64,000 nucleotides of DNA from Conchocele bisecta (GCA_029237695.1 CM055265.1:78114447-78178446); one strand, 5' to 3'; shown: positions 33,978 to 47,057, numbered from the stretch's first letter. Program-made: numbers and translations. Notes: generated by a model not told the origin, from the sequence alone.

Positions 33978-36900
33978 TATATCAGTGATTCTATATTTTA
34001 TGTACATATTGGTGCCGTTTTTCGTTTCGATGTAGAACCAATAATTCATTAAACTGTGTTTATTCCATTGGGTGACAGTCCAGGTGTTACAATTATAATA
34101 GTATAGCCAATTGTTTTCGTCATTTTATATATGTTATTTCCTCTTGAAGGGACCAGGGGTCTCAGAAATGTCATTTCCGTTACGTACATTTACATGACGT
34201 AAATATAGCTTTACATTTACATTTTTTTCTTTTCAACGGCATAAAGCATAAAACTGAAGGGGGATCTATTTAGAAAAGTGTCAAGAATATGGTTAGCTAA
34301 TTGTATTAGTTTGAAACAGAGAAATTTAGTAGCAAGTCGTGGAATTTCTCATTTATGGTAACCCGACAACATGTATTTAATATGAATCAGTAAAGTTAAG
34401 CAAAACAAAATAGCTTGGCATGTAACAGAATGCCGTGTTTTACCACATGTACCAAACATCGTTATAAAGCTACATTTAATTAATAGCACAGCCTCCAAAA
34501 ATATGGGCGTAACGGCAATGATTTATGTAATGGTAATGACAAAATGTAACGGTAATGACTCTCCATTTATTTAAAATACTAATACAGCATATATAACAAA
34601 CATATTTATACTTTGAATATGCTGTACAATATAACTTGAAGTTAATGTTTACTTTTAATGTGATTAGCAATAGAAACCCACACTCCTCGAAGCTGTGTCT
34701 GTTTTTTGTTGTTTCAGAGCTTTTACTAATTAAATCCTGATACATACAATGTATATAAATGTTGTAGGTCTGAATAAATGTGCCATTACTGACGGACAAC
34801 TGATGGGACCTGGTTTATATCTAATTGACGCATGAACTGACTGGTTAGTATGGTAATTTATCATTGCCGTTACACGATCGTCATTACCGTTACACAATTT
34901 TGTAACGGAAATGACCATAACGGTAATGATTTTTCTTTAAAAACTCTCATTTTTCACCCCTCCGTATACAACGCATCATGAAGGTAGAATATGCAAATGC
35001 AACGTTGTAAGTGTCTATCCACCCATTTTCATCGAAATCCGGCCAGCGGTTCATGAGAAGAAGATTTAAGAATTTGTGCTATTTTTAGATGGCGGCCATC
35101 TTGGATTAGCGAAGACCTCCATTTTAACAAATCTTGAAAAGGCTTCACCCATGGACCATATTTAAGTTTGGCCACCATGGGCCAAGCGGTTCATGTGAAG
35201 AAGAATTTTGAAATCTCTAATAAAAGAACAACCTTTTGACCTTTCGGCGGCCATCTTGGATGACATAACCATCCGATTTCGACAAAAAATGCACCAGAGT
35301 GATCGCCTCATTGATAATTCGATTTGATTTTATATGACATGACCATATTTCAGTCAAAAATAAAATTTGACCACACAGGCCACGCCCATTTTTGACCCCG
35401 GGGTAACCATTTTAACAACTTTGAAAGAGCATTGTACATCGATCATTCCTACCAAGTTTCGTCGAAATCCAGCTAGCGGTTCATGAGAAGAAGATTTTTT
35501 AAGAATTTATGCTATTTTTAGATGGCGGCCATCTTGGATTAGCGATGACCTCCATTTTAACAAATCTGAAAAAGCTTCACCCATGGACCATAACTCTTAC
35601 GTTTCGCTACCATGAGCCAAGCGGTTCATGTGAAGAAGAATTTTGAAATCTCTAATAAAAGAACGACCGTTTGACCTTTCGGCGGCCATCTTGGATGATC
35701 TAACAATCCGATTTCGACAAAAAATGCACCAGAGTGATCGCCTCATTGATAAATTCGATTTGATATATAACATGACCATATTCGGTCAAAAATAAAATTT
35801 GACCACACGGGCCACGCCCATTTTTGACCCCGGGGTAACCATTTTAACAACTTTGAAAGAGCATTGTACATCGATCATTCCTACCAAGTTTCGTCGAAAT
35901 CCAGCTAGCGGTTCATGAGAAGAAGATTTTTTAAGAATTTATGCTATTTTTAGATGGCGGCCATCTTGGATTAGCGATGACCTCCATTTTAACAAATCTG
36001 AAAAAGCTTCACCCATGGACCATAACTCTTACGTTTCGCTACCATGAGCCAAGCGGTTCATGTGAAGAAGAATTTTGAAATCTCTAATAAAAGAACGACC
36101 TTTTGACCTTTCGGCGGCCATCTTGGATGATCTAACAATCCGAGTTCGACAAAAAATGCACCAGAGTGATCGCCTCGTTGATACCTTCAATTTGGTATAT
36201 GACATGACCATATTTGTTCAAAAATAAAATTTGACCCCAATTTGACCCACGGGCCCACGCCATATTTGACCCCGGGGTCACCATTTTAACAACTTTGAAA
36301 GAGCATTGTACATCGATCATTCCTAGCAAGTTTTGTCGAAATCCAGCTAGCTGTTCATGACAAGAAGATCTTTTAAGAATTTATGCTATTTTTAGACGGC
36401 GGCCATCTTGGATTAGCGATAACCTCCATTTTAACAAATCTGAAAATGCTTCACCCATGGACCATAACTTTTAAGTTTGGCTACCATGAGCCAAGCGGTT
36501 CATGTTTGGAAGAATTTTGAAATCTCTAATAAAAGAACGACCTTTTGACCTTTCGGCGGCCATCTTGGATGACCTAACCATCCGATTTCGACAAATAATG
36601 CACCAGAGTGATCGCCTCGTTGATACCTTCAATTTGATATATGACAAGACCATATTCGGTCAAAAATAAAATTTGACCCCAATTTGACCCCACGGGCCAC
36701 GCCCAGTTTTGACCCCGGGGTCACCATTTTAACAACTTTGAAAGAGCATTGTACATCGATCATTCCTACCAAGTTTTGTCAAAATCCAGCTAGCGGTTCA
36801 TGACAAGAAGATCTCTTAAGAATTTAAGATATTTTTAGACGGCGGCCATCTTGGATTAGCGATGACCTCCATTTTAACAAATCTGAAAATGCTTCACCCA

Positions 36901-38458
36901 TGGACCATAACTTTTAAGTTTGGCTACCATGGGCCAAGCGGTTCATGTTTGGAAGAATTTTAAAATCTCTAATAAAAGAACGACCTTTTGACCTTTCGGC
37001 GGCCATCTTGGATGACCTAACCATCCGATTTCGACAAATAATGCACCAGAGTGATCGCCTCGTTGATACCTTCAATTTGATATATGACAAGACCATATTC
37101 GGTCAAAAACAAAATAAAATTTGACCCCAATTTGACCCCACGGGCCACGCCAATTTTTGACCCCGGGGTCACCATTTTAACAACTTTGAAAGAGCAATGT
37201 ACATCGATCATTCCTACCAAGTTTTGTCAAAATCCAGCTAGCGGTTCATGACAAAGAAGATCTCTTAAGAATTTAAGATATTTTTAGACGGCGGCCATCT
37301 TGGATTAGCGATGACCTCCATTTTAACAAATCTGAAAAAAAATTCTTCACCCATGGACCATAAATTTAAGTTTGGCTACCATGGGCCAAGCGGTTCATGT
37401 TTGGAAGAATTTTTGAAATCTCTAATAAAAGAACCTTTTTGACCTTTCGGCGGCCATCTTGGATGACTAACCATCCGAATTTCGACAAATAATGCACCAG
37501 AGTGATCGCCTCGTTGATACCTTCAATTTGATATATGACAAGACCATATTCGGTCAAAAATAAAAATAAAATTTGACCCCAATTTGACCCCACGGGCCAC
37601 GCCCATTTTTTACCCCGGGGTGCACCATTTTAACAACTTTGAAAGAGCATTGTACATCGATCATTCCTACCAAGTTTTGTCAAAATCCAGCTAGCGGTTC
37701 ATGACAAGAAGATCTCTTAAGAATTTAAGATATTTTTAGACGGCGGCCATCTTGGATTAGCGATGACCTCCATTTTAACAAATCTGAAATGCTTCACCCA
37801 TGGACCATAAATTTTAAGTTTGGCTTACCATGGGCCAAGCGGTTTCATGTTTGGAAGAATTTTGAAATCTCTAATAAAAGAACGACCTTTTGACCTTTCG
37901 GCGGCCATCTTGGATGACCTAACCATCCGATTTCGACAAATAATGCACCAGAGTGATCGCCTCGTTGATACCTTCAATTTGATATATGACAAGACCATAT
38001 TCGGTCAAAAATAAAATTTGACCCCAATTTGACCCCACGGGCCACGCCCATTTTTGACCCCGGGGTCACCATTTTAACAACTTTGAAAGAGAATTGTACA
38101 TTGATCAGTCCTACCAAGTTTTGTCGAAATCCAGTCGGCGGTTCTTGAGAAGAAGATTTTTGAAGAATTTGTGCTATTTTTAGATGGCGGCCATCTTGGA
38201 TTACGTAATGATGTAATTTTAACAATTTTGTAATCCCCCTACCTAAGGACCATGACCATGAAGTTTGGTGACTATAGGCCCAGGTGAGCTAATAACTAAA
38301 CACACATAACAAGAATTGTAAATACTGTTTTCTTAATGGATTGGTATTATACATAGTTCCTTTACTGAAAAAAAAATGTTTTCCTTATAAATTGTGTGAC
38401 TTGTCAGTAAATTACACCGGGACACCAGATGTACATAAAATATAGAATCACTGATATG
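33978..38458. repeat. 4.5-kb block bracketed by inverted repeats
   Basis: CAGTGATTCTATATTTTATG (33982) has its complement CATAAAATATAGAATCACTG at about 38435. The bracket encloses unassigned sequence to 34940 and the whole I array. Confidence 0.65.
34940..38294 (+). repeat. I satellite, about seven ~432-445 bp units
   Basis: TTTGACCTTTCGGCGGCCAT recurs near 35235, 35669, 36101, 36543, 36986, 37439 and 37884. Each unit also has GGTTCATGAGAAGAAGA-type, GACCCCGGGGTCACC and GATCATTCCTACCAAGTT blocks. The short minus-strand ORFs here repeat with the units and are not genes. It ends near a CAGGTGAGCTAA tail. Confidence 0.9.
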
Positions 38459-38645
38459 TATACGAATCCGGCACCTCATGTTAATTTTTGGCACCCGATG
38501 ATTTTATAAAATTTCCAAAAAATCCGGGTGCCATTTTTCCAACAACGGTCAAGGTCATTTAGGTCATTGAACTTCATGCATGATTGGTGTCTGAATAATG
38601 ATATGGATAGGCTTATTTTCAGTTCTCATGGAACGGATAACCGTA

Positions 38646-39096
38646 CAGGCGCGGATCCAGGATTTCGGGTTAGGGGGGGGGCGTAACTATTTTGCAATAC
38701 TTGACTATATTATCTAGCTCGTTCGATAATATAGTCAAGTATTGCAAAATAGTCAACCGAGCTGAGCTCGGGATAGCGCTAGGGGGTCCGTGACATTCCT
38801 CCCCCCCCCCCCCCCCGGAACAATTTGGAAATCTACATCGCATTTCCTGCGTTCAGGTGCATTTTTGGAGCAAAAATATTGACACTGTCACAGTATGTTT
38901 AGACATGATTTTTGATTGAAAACGTTTAAAATTTTGAAACAATAAGAAACGACCGAAAAATGCATGGAATACATGGCACTTGGCATGAAACGTGCTTTGT
39001 AACTTGTAAAAAATCTTTACTCGGCGAATTTTAGGGGGGGCGCGGCCGGGTCGCCCCCCCCCCCCCACCCCCACCACCCCTGAATCCGCCCATGCC
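38646..39096. mobile_element. Element with GGATCCAGG-type imperfect inverted ends
   Basis: Left CAGGCGCGGATCCAGGATT, right CCCCTGAATCCGCCCATGCC. Internal hairpin GACTATATTATCTAGCTCG region and C-homopolymers at 38797-38816 and 39052-39066. Confidence 0.5.
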
Positions 39097-39254
39097 ATAT
39101 AAGTTGCTCAAAAGAAACTTTTTGATTTTACGACATAAATGTACACAGACGGACGGACATACGGAACCTCAAGAGCAGCGCAATATGCCCCCCCCCCCTT
39201 TGCTATCGCATAGGGGGCATATATACATTTCTGAAGGTAGTTTGCTTTAGAAAT

Positions 39255-39410
39255 ACATAGAGGATATTCATATTTTTGCAACGAATGGTGTGCAATGTCC
39301 ATATTTCACGAGTGCCGTTAGGCACTCGTGAAATATGGACATTTCACACCACGAGATGAACATATATGTCATATTCGTTGCAAAAATATGAATACTCTAT
39401 TTATTATATA
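39255..39410. mobile_element. Palindromic MITE
   Basis: GATATTCATATTTTTGCAAC / GTTGCAAAAATATGAATACT with centre CGAGTGCCGTTAGGCACTCG. Confidence 0.75.
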
Positions 39411-40399
39411 CCACTCCATGGAAATTAGCAGTTTTTTAGACTGTATATGGTAATGAATGTGTATTTGCAGCCTATTTGCAGTCCGGCACTGCAGGTGCGC
39501 GTTATGAATATAGATAGCGGAAGTAGTCGTATTTTCACCGGAAGATGTTTATTGAGAACATATGACTTTTATTTACATCGTATAACTATGTATTTCATGG
39601 GTAGGTATATAATAAATGTCTTTAGACTAATAAATGCGGAATAATGACAAAGAATACGAAACATATGCAGTTTGATTTTTACATAGGGTAGCCAATGTAT
39701 TGGAATCGCGTCGGACAGTTAGCCACGCCCCAGACCCCCCTCGATGGGCACGTCCGTAGTGATATCTTGGAATAACCATAACAACAAAATGCATTGTGTT
39801 ACTCAACGTTTAACTGGCATACGCAACCGCTAATTGAAAATAATATTATGAAAAACTACTTGCACTGCACAATATCAACAACGGATGTTCTACATACAAA
39901 AATACATCGGATTATTTTGTTGCGAGTGATTTGCCCCCATTTGCAGCACAAATCGTGCGGTCATCGCTAAATTTAGTAACAGAGTTAACTCCCTCCGTCC
40001 TACTCTCCGAAACAAGCGACGCGTTTAACACACAAACTACATCAAGTTTGACCTTCCGACAGCCTATTTTTAAACTCACCCGACACCTGTGCGAAACAAA
40101 ACTCGCACGTGTAGGTCTAACTGATGTTTAATCCTCATTCTCTCTCTCTATCGATGGATTTACAGTGGATTTTAGTGACATTCCTGAATTCAGCCTGATT
40201 GACATTTGTCTATGGTGGCCAATACACGCCAACATGAGTGTCAATTCTACGTTCAGGGAAGGGGGTCAATAAGTCAGTATTTAAGGTGATAACTTACAGT
40301 TAGGGAACACATTAATGACAGTATAACACACCCAGCTTATAATAATACCCATATTAATGCAAGTACTGAAATACGACAACAAAAAATCTAACAAGTTTC

Positions 40400-40820
40400 T
40401 AAACGTTACAAGTGCCCGCTATACAGATATAATAATTTAGTAATATTTATTTTACTGATAGTGACGCGCAGTGGTATCAGGCTATTTTCATATGCAAATA
40501 AGGCATATTTTTTAATTATTTATACTAAGGAAATGCGTCACCTGAAAAAATAATATTTTCGACAGATTTTAAAGTATGATCATTGCACATCATAAAATAA
40601 ATACAGAGATTATTAAAATAGAAATGTCCGTTAACATTTTAAGCAAACACGGTTATCGCCCCTGATATCAGTGTGTCAATTTACGTCTGATATAACATGT
40701 ATAATAATGCCAATCAGTACGTGGGATAATGGCGCATGAATGTTTATTTTGCCAGGAAATGTCTCAGATGATGTCTCTGATGTAAAGAACATTTTGTACC
40801 TACTGAGTGGGCATGTACCT
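40400..40820. mobile_element. MITE family D, 5'-truncated copy
   Basis: Collinear with 61005-61426; right end GAGTGGGCATGTACCT followed by TTAA. The left inverted repeat is missing. Confidence 0.7.
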
Positions 40821-40850
40821 TTAAGGGTTAATGAAACTGCAACACCAACA

Positions 40851-40870
40851 ATCAATCAATCAATCAATCT
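40851..40870 (+). repeat. AATC microsatellite
   Basis: About five AATC units. Confidence 0.9.
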
Positions 40871-41774
40871 AGTTTAATCTTGTAGTACCCTATGTTGAGT
40901 ACTTTGATTTAATTTAAAAGTATCAACATCCGCGACCTACTATAATATTGACTTTGAATATTGACATTTGACGACTGCTTTTCTATTCCAGAAATAAATT
41001 TATCATCAATATCAGTGAAAATATTGACACTTTTTGTATTTAAAAGTATATATATCAACAAGTTTGTGTTAATGTTTAATGACCTTGAAAGGACATTGAA
41101 CTTAATTAAAAAGAAATGGCACCGTCATTTTCTGACAGCTGAACCATATAAGGTTATAATATAAAACAACCACGAGAAGAAAAATTAACACGATGTGCCA
41201 CATTGATGGCGATTACCCCGAATTATAATGACAACGTTATGTTCATACCCGGGTGCATTAATGTACTAGCCCATCATGAGCTCCACTAGTAAGAAACTAA
41301 ATAAGTCCCCTTTTGTCGTGGCTGGTGAAAAAAAGAGAACATTATCCTACAGATGTCTAGAGATATATTTTCTAGGGTAATAACTTAATGACAGCACTAC
41401 ATGTACAAAGAAAACATTGCCGTTTTCCTTCGGTGACCTTGAAAATATGTTGTTAGATTCCTCGATTGCAGTTGATTTTTAATTATTGTGATACATACCA
41501 CCGAAGACATTGATACTTCAACTCATCCAAATCCTTGGTTTTAGGGCATAAATACCAGGATTTTGACCTTGATTTTGAATGACCTTGAAATGACCTTGAA
41601 ATGACCTTGAAATGACCTCCGAAAAAAATGGCACCCGGATTTTTCGGAAAGTGGGATCCCAGACGAATACAAAACCACTAATAAAGAAAAATTAAAATGA
41701 GGTACCGGATTCTAAGCAATTGCCCCCAGACTAAAGAGCAAATTTCACATTTTTCGAAGAGCATGTAATATACA

Positions 41775-41925
41775 ATATATTCCACTACCATTTTGAAATA
41801 CTGGATTTACTTCCATTGACATCTGTAAATCCGACAAAGAAAATCGTGCTCCGCACTTATTTCTTTATCGGATTTCCAGATTTCTTGGGAAATAAATCCG
41901 TTATTTCAAAATGGTAGTTGAATAA
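41775..41925. mobile_element. Palindromic MITE
   Basis: CTACCATTTTGAAATACTGG and GTTATTTCAAAATGGTAG ends; centre GTGCTCCGCAC; inner AAATCCGACAAAGAAA / TTTCTTTATCGGATTT. Confidence 0.7.
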
Positions 41926-42008
41926 TCTATATACATCATTCTACAGAAGTGACCTATATGAGGAGTTGCACTGGTCACACATCCCATAAACCCCGCTCCT
42001 CAAGTCAC

Positions 42009-42140
42009 AGCCACAAATGGGTTGAACATTTGCAGAAAATCCTAAATATTTTCCTTTTATGCACTCAGAAGTATATGTAGTGACCACCATTTGAACCGTC
42101 TCGTCGAGATGGTTCAAATGAGTGGTCACAACATATGCCT
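42009..42140. mobile_element. MITE family E, copy 7 (beside PHAF1 exon 2)
   Basis: AATGGGTTGAACATTTGCAG then hairpin 42069-42137 centred on GTCTCGTCGAGA. One end is about 32 bp from exon 2. Confidence 0.7.
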
Positions 42141-42172
42141 ACATATGACCAGTGGTCAAGCACTACACGCAC

Positions 42173-42255
42173 CTGGTTGCTGTACCAGACCTGCACACCC
42201 TTGATGATCCGGTCTTGTCGTCTCAGGATGTTCACCGCCTGGTAGAAGGGCATAC
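42173..42255 (-). CDS. PHAF1: PHAF1 coding exon 2
   Basis: 83 bp: two bases that complete the split glycine codon, then 27 codons reading MPFYQAVNILRRQDRIIKGV and QVWYSNQ. The acceptor is TTTCAG (42261-42256) and the donor GTGCGT (42172-42167). The intron after it is phase 0. It aligns without gaps to the second block of the PHAF1 family. The intron side upstream is unusual: a SINE-derived stretch begins about 13 bp from the acceptor, so the branch point probably lies inside repeat DNA. A hairpin MITE copy ends about 32 bp beyond the donor. Confidence 0.92.
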
Positions 42256-42267
42256 CTGAAACAAGAA

Positions 42268-42432
42268 AAAGTGAAGTGAAAGTGCATGGGTTTAACGTCC
42301 CATCAACAGCTGGGTCATATAGAGTCGGGACCACAGTTTAAAGTCTGATGGAAATACTATGAAAGTATTTTTGATACCTAATTGGCCGGATTGGAAGTCG
42401 GGTGTTCTAACCCCTAGGCCACAATCCATCCC
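42268..42432 (-). mobile_element. SINE family P fragment beside PHAF1 exon 2
   Basis: AGTGAAAGTGCATGGGTTTA, GGGACCACAGTTTAAAGTC and GGAAATACTATGAAAGTATT as in the copy at 8470-8660. Confidence 0.6.
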
Positions 42433-42459
42433 TCCTGAAATAAGAAGAATATTCTCCCA

Positions 42460-42686
42460 TTAATTCATTCCTTTCGTAATACAACTTTACGGATATGAAA
42501 TTTATTAAATATTTTATTTTTGTTATTTCTCAATGAAAGTATATGTTGTGACCTCTCATTTGAACCGTCTCGACGAGACGGTTCAAATGGTGGTCACGAC
42601 ATATACTTCTGAGCGCATAAAAGGAAAATATTTAGGATTTTCCGCAAACATAATGGCGTATCATGACAGCATGAACTGGGTTAAAG
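42460..42686. mobile_element. MITE family E, copy 8
   Basis: Hairpin 42537-42607 (centre CGTCTCGACGAGACG); flanks as in copy 3; right end GAACTGGGTTAA. Confidence 0.75.
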
Positions 42687-42844
42687 GGACACAGATACAT
42701 GTATGTGCAGAAAGTGATGAAACAGAATAGGAAAATTGTAGATTTGTATCATATTTCTGAAGCTAATTCTGCTAATAACTCGCCTGTAAAAAATTAGGGA
42801 TTGGTGAAAAAAATGTTTTGATACAGAAATTATAACAAATTTCC

Positions 42845-43430
42845 ACCAATGTTAAGTTTGCGAAACCGTTAAGAACTTAAGATTGTGACCTTGACCTTGG
42901 GGTAAGAGGGGGTCTGAGGGTCGTGGAATTGCAGGGATTCCGCTGGCGATCGCCACTTTCGCAATTGGCAATAAAAATAAACAATTGGCGATAAAAAATT
43001 ACAATTTTCGAAAAAAAATCAAAAAAGAAATACTTTTTTATCACCAATTGTTTTATTTTTTTTGAAGTGGCGATTTTTTATTTTCCCCAGCGGAATCCCT
43101 GGAATTGGCATGGCATGATAGAGACCCATTATAGGAAGGGCTGTGTAAAATATCAAGTGAAAGGAAACAGAAATTAAAACAAATCCCCCCCACACCCCCA
43201 CGTTAAGTTTATGAAAGCACTAAGACTGTGTGACCTTAACATTGGGGTTAGCAGAGGTCAGAGCATCGTGGATTTGTAACAGCATGATAGTGAATCATTA
43301 GAGAAAGACATGTGTGAAATATCAAAAAGTTTGGTTTAAGGAAACAGAAATTATAATAAATTTACCCCAACGTTAAGTTTTTGAAATTTTGAAGATGGAC
43401 GAACGGAGAGACACTGAATATGACGCCGGG
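42845..43430 (+). repeat. G satellite, about three units, with an inserted hairpin element
   Basis: GTGACCTTGACCTTGGGGTA / GTGACCTTAACATTGGGGTT units. An insert at about 42932-43092 has inverted ends CAGGGATTCCGCTGG / CCAGCGGAATCCCTG and GAATTG on both sides. Confidence 0.7.
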
Positions 43431-43571
43431 GGTATGCCATAAGCACTCTTCGAAAGGTGAGGTAAAAATGGTACCACATCAAATTAACTCCTCTGCTTAT
43501 CAGTTTCTGGTAGCACATACATGTACTGGATTATAACGCCATGTTTTTGGGAATGTGATGAAATGTGATAA

Positions 43572-44772
43572 ACAAGAGGGCCATGATGGCCCTAATTCGC
43601 TCACCTGATTCCATGAACACCAGCGGAGAATGTGACATTGAGTTCATGTGTTTTAAAAAAATTGTGCTATTTTTAGATGGCGGTCATCTTGGATTAAGCG
43701 ATGACTCTCATTTTACCAAATTTGAAAATGCTTCACCCAAGGATCTTAACTTCCAATGAAGTTTCTCCAGCATCGGCCATGTGGTTCCTGAGAAAAAGAC
43801 GTTCAAAATCTTGAATAAATGGACCTTTTGGTGGCCATCATGGATGACATAATCATCCGATTCCGAAAAATATCGCACCAGAGCAATCGCCTCATCAATA
43901 CCTTCAATTTGATATATGACATGAGCATATTCGGTCAAAAATAAAATTTGACCCCAATTTGACACCACGGGCCACGCCAATTTTTGACCCCGGGGTCACC
44001 ATTTTCACAACTTTGAAAGAGCATTGTAAATTGATCATTCCTACCAAGATTAGTCGAAATCCGGCCAGCGGTTCATGAGAAGAAGATTTTTTTTAAGAAT
44101 ATATCCTATTTTTAGACGGCGGCCATCTTGGATTAGTGATGACCTCCATTTTAACAAATCTGAAAAGGCTTCACCCAAGGACCATAACTTTTAAGTTTGG
44201 CTACCATGGGCCAAGCAGTTCATGTGAAGAAGAATTTTGAAATCTCTAATAAAAGAACGACCTTTTGACATTTGGGCGGCCATCTTGGATGACATAAAAA
44301 TCCGATTTCAACATTGCACCAAATGCACCAGAGTGATCGCCTCATTGATACCTTCAATTTGGTATATGACATGACCATATTCGGTCAAAAATAAAATTTG
44401 ACCCCAATTTGACCCCACGGGCCACACCCATTTTTGACCCTGGGGTCACCATTTTAACAAATTTGAAAGAGCATTGTCCATCGAACATTCCTACCAAGTT
44501 TTGTCGAAATCCGGTTGGCAGTTCTTGAGAAGAAGATTTTTGAAGAATTTGTGCTATTTTCAGACGGCGGCCATCTTGGATTACGTAATGACGTCATTTT
44601 AACAAATTTGTAATCCCCCTACCTAAGGACCATGACCATGAAGTTTGGTGACTATAGGCCCAATGGTTACCGAGGAGAAGACGTTTGAAAATGTTCACGG
44701 ACGACGACGGACGACGACGGACACACTGCGGTAACAATAGCTCACATGAGCTTCGCTCAGGTGAGCCAAAAA
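43572..44772 (+). mobile_element. I element, two-plus units with head and tail
   Basis: Head AACAAGAGGGCCATGATGGC then CTAATTCGCTCACCTG; tail AGCTTCGCTCAGGTGAGCCA. Confidence 0.75.
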
Positions 44773-44789
44773 TTTGCCACTTCAACAAA

Positions 44790-45531
44790 ACAAGAGGGCC
44801 ATGATGGCCCTAATTCGCTCACCTGACTCCATGAACACCAGAGGAGAATGTGACATTGAGTTCATGTGTTTTAAAAAAATTGTGCTATTTTTAGATGGCG
44901 GTCATCTTGGATTAAGCGATGACTCTCATTTTACAAAATCTGAAAATGCTTCACCCAAGGACCATAACTTTTAAGTTTGGCTACCATGGGCCAAGCGGTT
45001 CATGTGAAGAAGAATTTTGAAATCTCTAATAAAAGAACGACCGTTTGACCTTTCGGCGGCCATCTTGGATGACATAACAATCCGATTTCGACAAAAAAAT
45101 GCACCAGAGTGATCGCCTCATTGATACCTTAAATATGATATATGACATGACCATATTCAGTCAAAAATAAAATTTGACCCCAATTTGACCCCACGGGCCA
45201 CACCCATTTTTGACTGCGGGGTCACCATTTTAACAACTTTGAAAGAGCAATGTACATCGATCATTCCTACCAAGTTTTGTCGAAATCCGGTGGGCGGTTC
45301 TTGAGAAGAAGATTTTTTAAGAATTTGTGCTATTTTTAGACGGCGGCCATCTTGGATTACGTAATGACGTCATTTTAACAATTTTGTAATCCCCCTACCT
45401 AAAGACCATGGCCATGAAGTTTGGTGACTATAGACCCAATGGTTACCGAGGAGAAGACGTTTGAAAATGTTCACGGACGACGGACACATTGCGGTAACAA
45501 TAGCTCACATGAGCTTCGCTCAGGTGAGCTA
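44790..45531 (+). mobile_element. I element, short copy with head and tail
   Basis: Same head (ACAAGAGGGCCATGATGGCC) and tail (CTTCGCTCAGGTGAGCTAAA) as the previous copy, but a core of about one unit. Confidence 0.75.
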
Positions 45532-45894
45532 AAAAAAAAAAAAAATAGCCAGGGAGTTTCTCACCCACGACAATGGGGCAAGGTTACTCAAATGGCGCAG
45601 TGTGGTTAGCTATCAATGTGAGGAAGCTACCAATGAACTTTATCGAACATCCGACTGACGTATCAGGAGAAATACGAAATTTGAACGCACGCCCAAGTTT
45701 TGATGAATGTGACCTATATTTCAAGGAAAGTATTTCAAAGTCGCCTGAATGACCCAGGATGGTATCATTGTAAGCAAGCTACCGATGAAGTTTGGCATAG
45801 ATCCGACTAACATTTGAGGAGATATGCGAAATTTTAATGTTTCGACAGATATGAACTCGAGAAAAGTAGGTTAAGGTCACCAAATGACCCCTGC

Positions 45895-47057
45895 AGGAGA
45901 ATGTGACTTTGAGTTCATATGTGTTTTAAAAAATTGTGCTATTTTTAGATGGCGGTCATCTTGGATTAAGCGATGACTCTCAAATTACCAAATCTGAAAA
46001 TGCTTCACCCAAGGATCTTAACTTACTATGAAGTTTGGCCAGCATCGGCCATATGGTTCCTGAGAAAAAGACGTTCAAAATCTCGAATAAATGGACCTTT
46101 TGGCGGCCAACATGGATGACGTAACAGGCCCGTAGCCAGACCTGTTTGAAGGGGGGGTCGTTTCGAAGGCTCAAGGGGTCTGAAGTATCTACCTGTTTGA
46201 AGGGGGGGTCGTTTCAAAGGCTCAAGGGGCCTGAAGTATCTATGGGGGTCTAAAAAAGTGAACCTCGAGGCTGGGCAGGGCGGTCGTCCGACCGCTCCGA
46301 CCCCCCCTGGCTACGGGCCTGCGTAATCATCCGATTCCGACAAATATTGCACCAGAGCAATCGCCTCATTGATACCTTCAATTTGATATATGACATGAGC
46401 ATATTCGGTCAAAAATAAAATTTGACCCCGCTTTGACCCCATGGGCCACGCCCATTTTTGACCCCGGGATCACCATTTAAACACCTTTGAAAGAGCATTC
46501 TACATCGATCGGAATCCTACCACGTTTCGTCGAAATCCGGCTGGCGGTTGATGAGAAGATTTTTTAAGAATTTGTGCTATTTTTAGACGGCGGCCATTTT
46601 GGATTTGTGACGACCTCCGTTTTAACAAATCTGAAAAGGCTTCACCCATGGACCATAACTTTTAAGTTTGGCTACCATTGGCTAAGCGGTTCATGTGAAG
46701 AAGAATTTTGAAATCTCTAATAAAAGAACGACCGTTTGACCTTTCGGCGGCCATCTTGGATGACATAACAATCCGATTTCGACGAAAAATGCACCAGAGT
46801 GATCGCCTCGTTGATACCTTCCATATTTGACATGACGATATTCGGTCAAAAATAAAATTTGACCCCAATTTGACCCCGACGGGCCACGCCAATTTTTGAC
46901 CCCGGGGTCACCATTTTAACAACTTTGAAAGAGCATTGTACATCGATCATTCCTACCAAGTTACCGAGGAGAAGACGTTTGAAAATGTTCACGAACGGAC
47001 GACGGACACATTGCGGTAACAATAGCTCACATGAGCTTCACTCAGGTGAGCTAAAAA
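45895..47057 (+). mobile_element. I element, headless copy nested in Q
   Basis: Enters at GGAGAATGTGACTTTGAG, ends AGCTTCACTCAGGTGAGCTA. Contains the insertion at 46125-46321. Confidence 0.7.
46125..46321. mobile_element. Short TIR element with probable 5-bp duplication
   Basis: CAGGCCCGTAGCCAG / CTGGCTACGGGCCTG; CGTAA on both sides. The uninterrupted host near 43840 (GATGACATAATCATCC) supports the site. The interior holds a direct duplication of CTGTTTGAAGGGGGGGTCGT. Confidence 0.8.

Larger units (their letters stand above)
38464..41713. repeat. 3.2-kb block bracketed by inverted repeats
   Basis: GAATCCGGCACCTCATGTTA (38464) pairs with AAATGAGGTACCGGATTC (to 41713), and AAATCCGGGTGCCATTTTT pairs with AAATGGCACCCGGATTTTT. 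The arms also share GGTCATT-rich stretches. Possibly one large TIR element since filled by other insertions. Confidence 0.6.

Noticed and set aside
35597..37096. Repeated 60-codon minus-strand ORFs (MVMLYIK... / MVLSYIK...)
   Set aside because: They recur at the ~440-bp period of the I satellite and in step with it; a repeat artefact, not a gene family.
33978..38458. LTR retrotransposon bounded by repeats
   Set aside because: The bounding repeats are inverted, not direct, and no gag or pol was seen inside.
39931..40131. 66-codon ORF in the 38464-41713 block
   Set aside because: Somewhat higher GC and no stop, but no similarity that I recognise and no splice or start context; not supportable as a gene.
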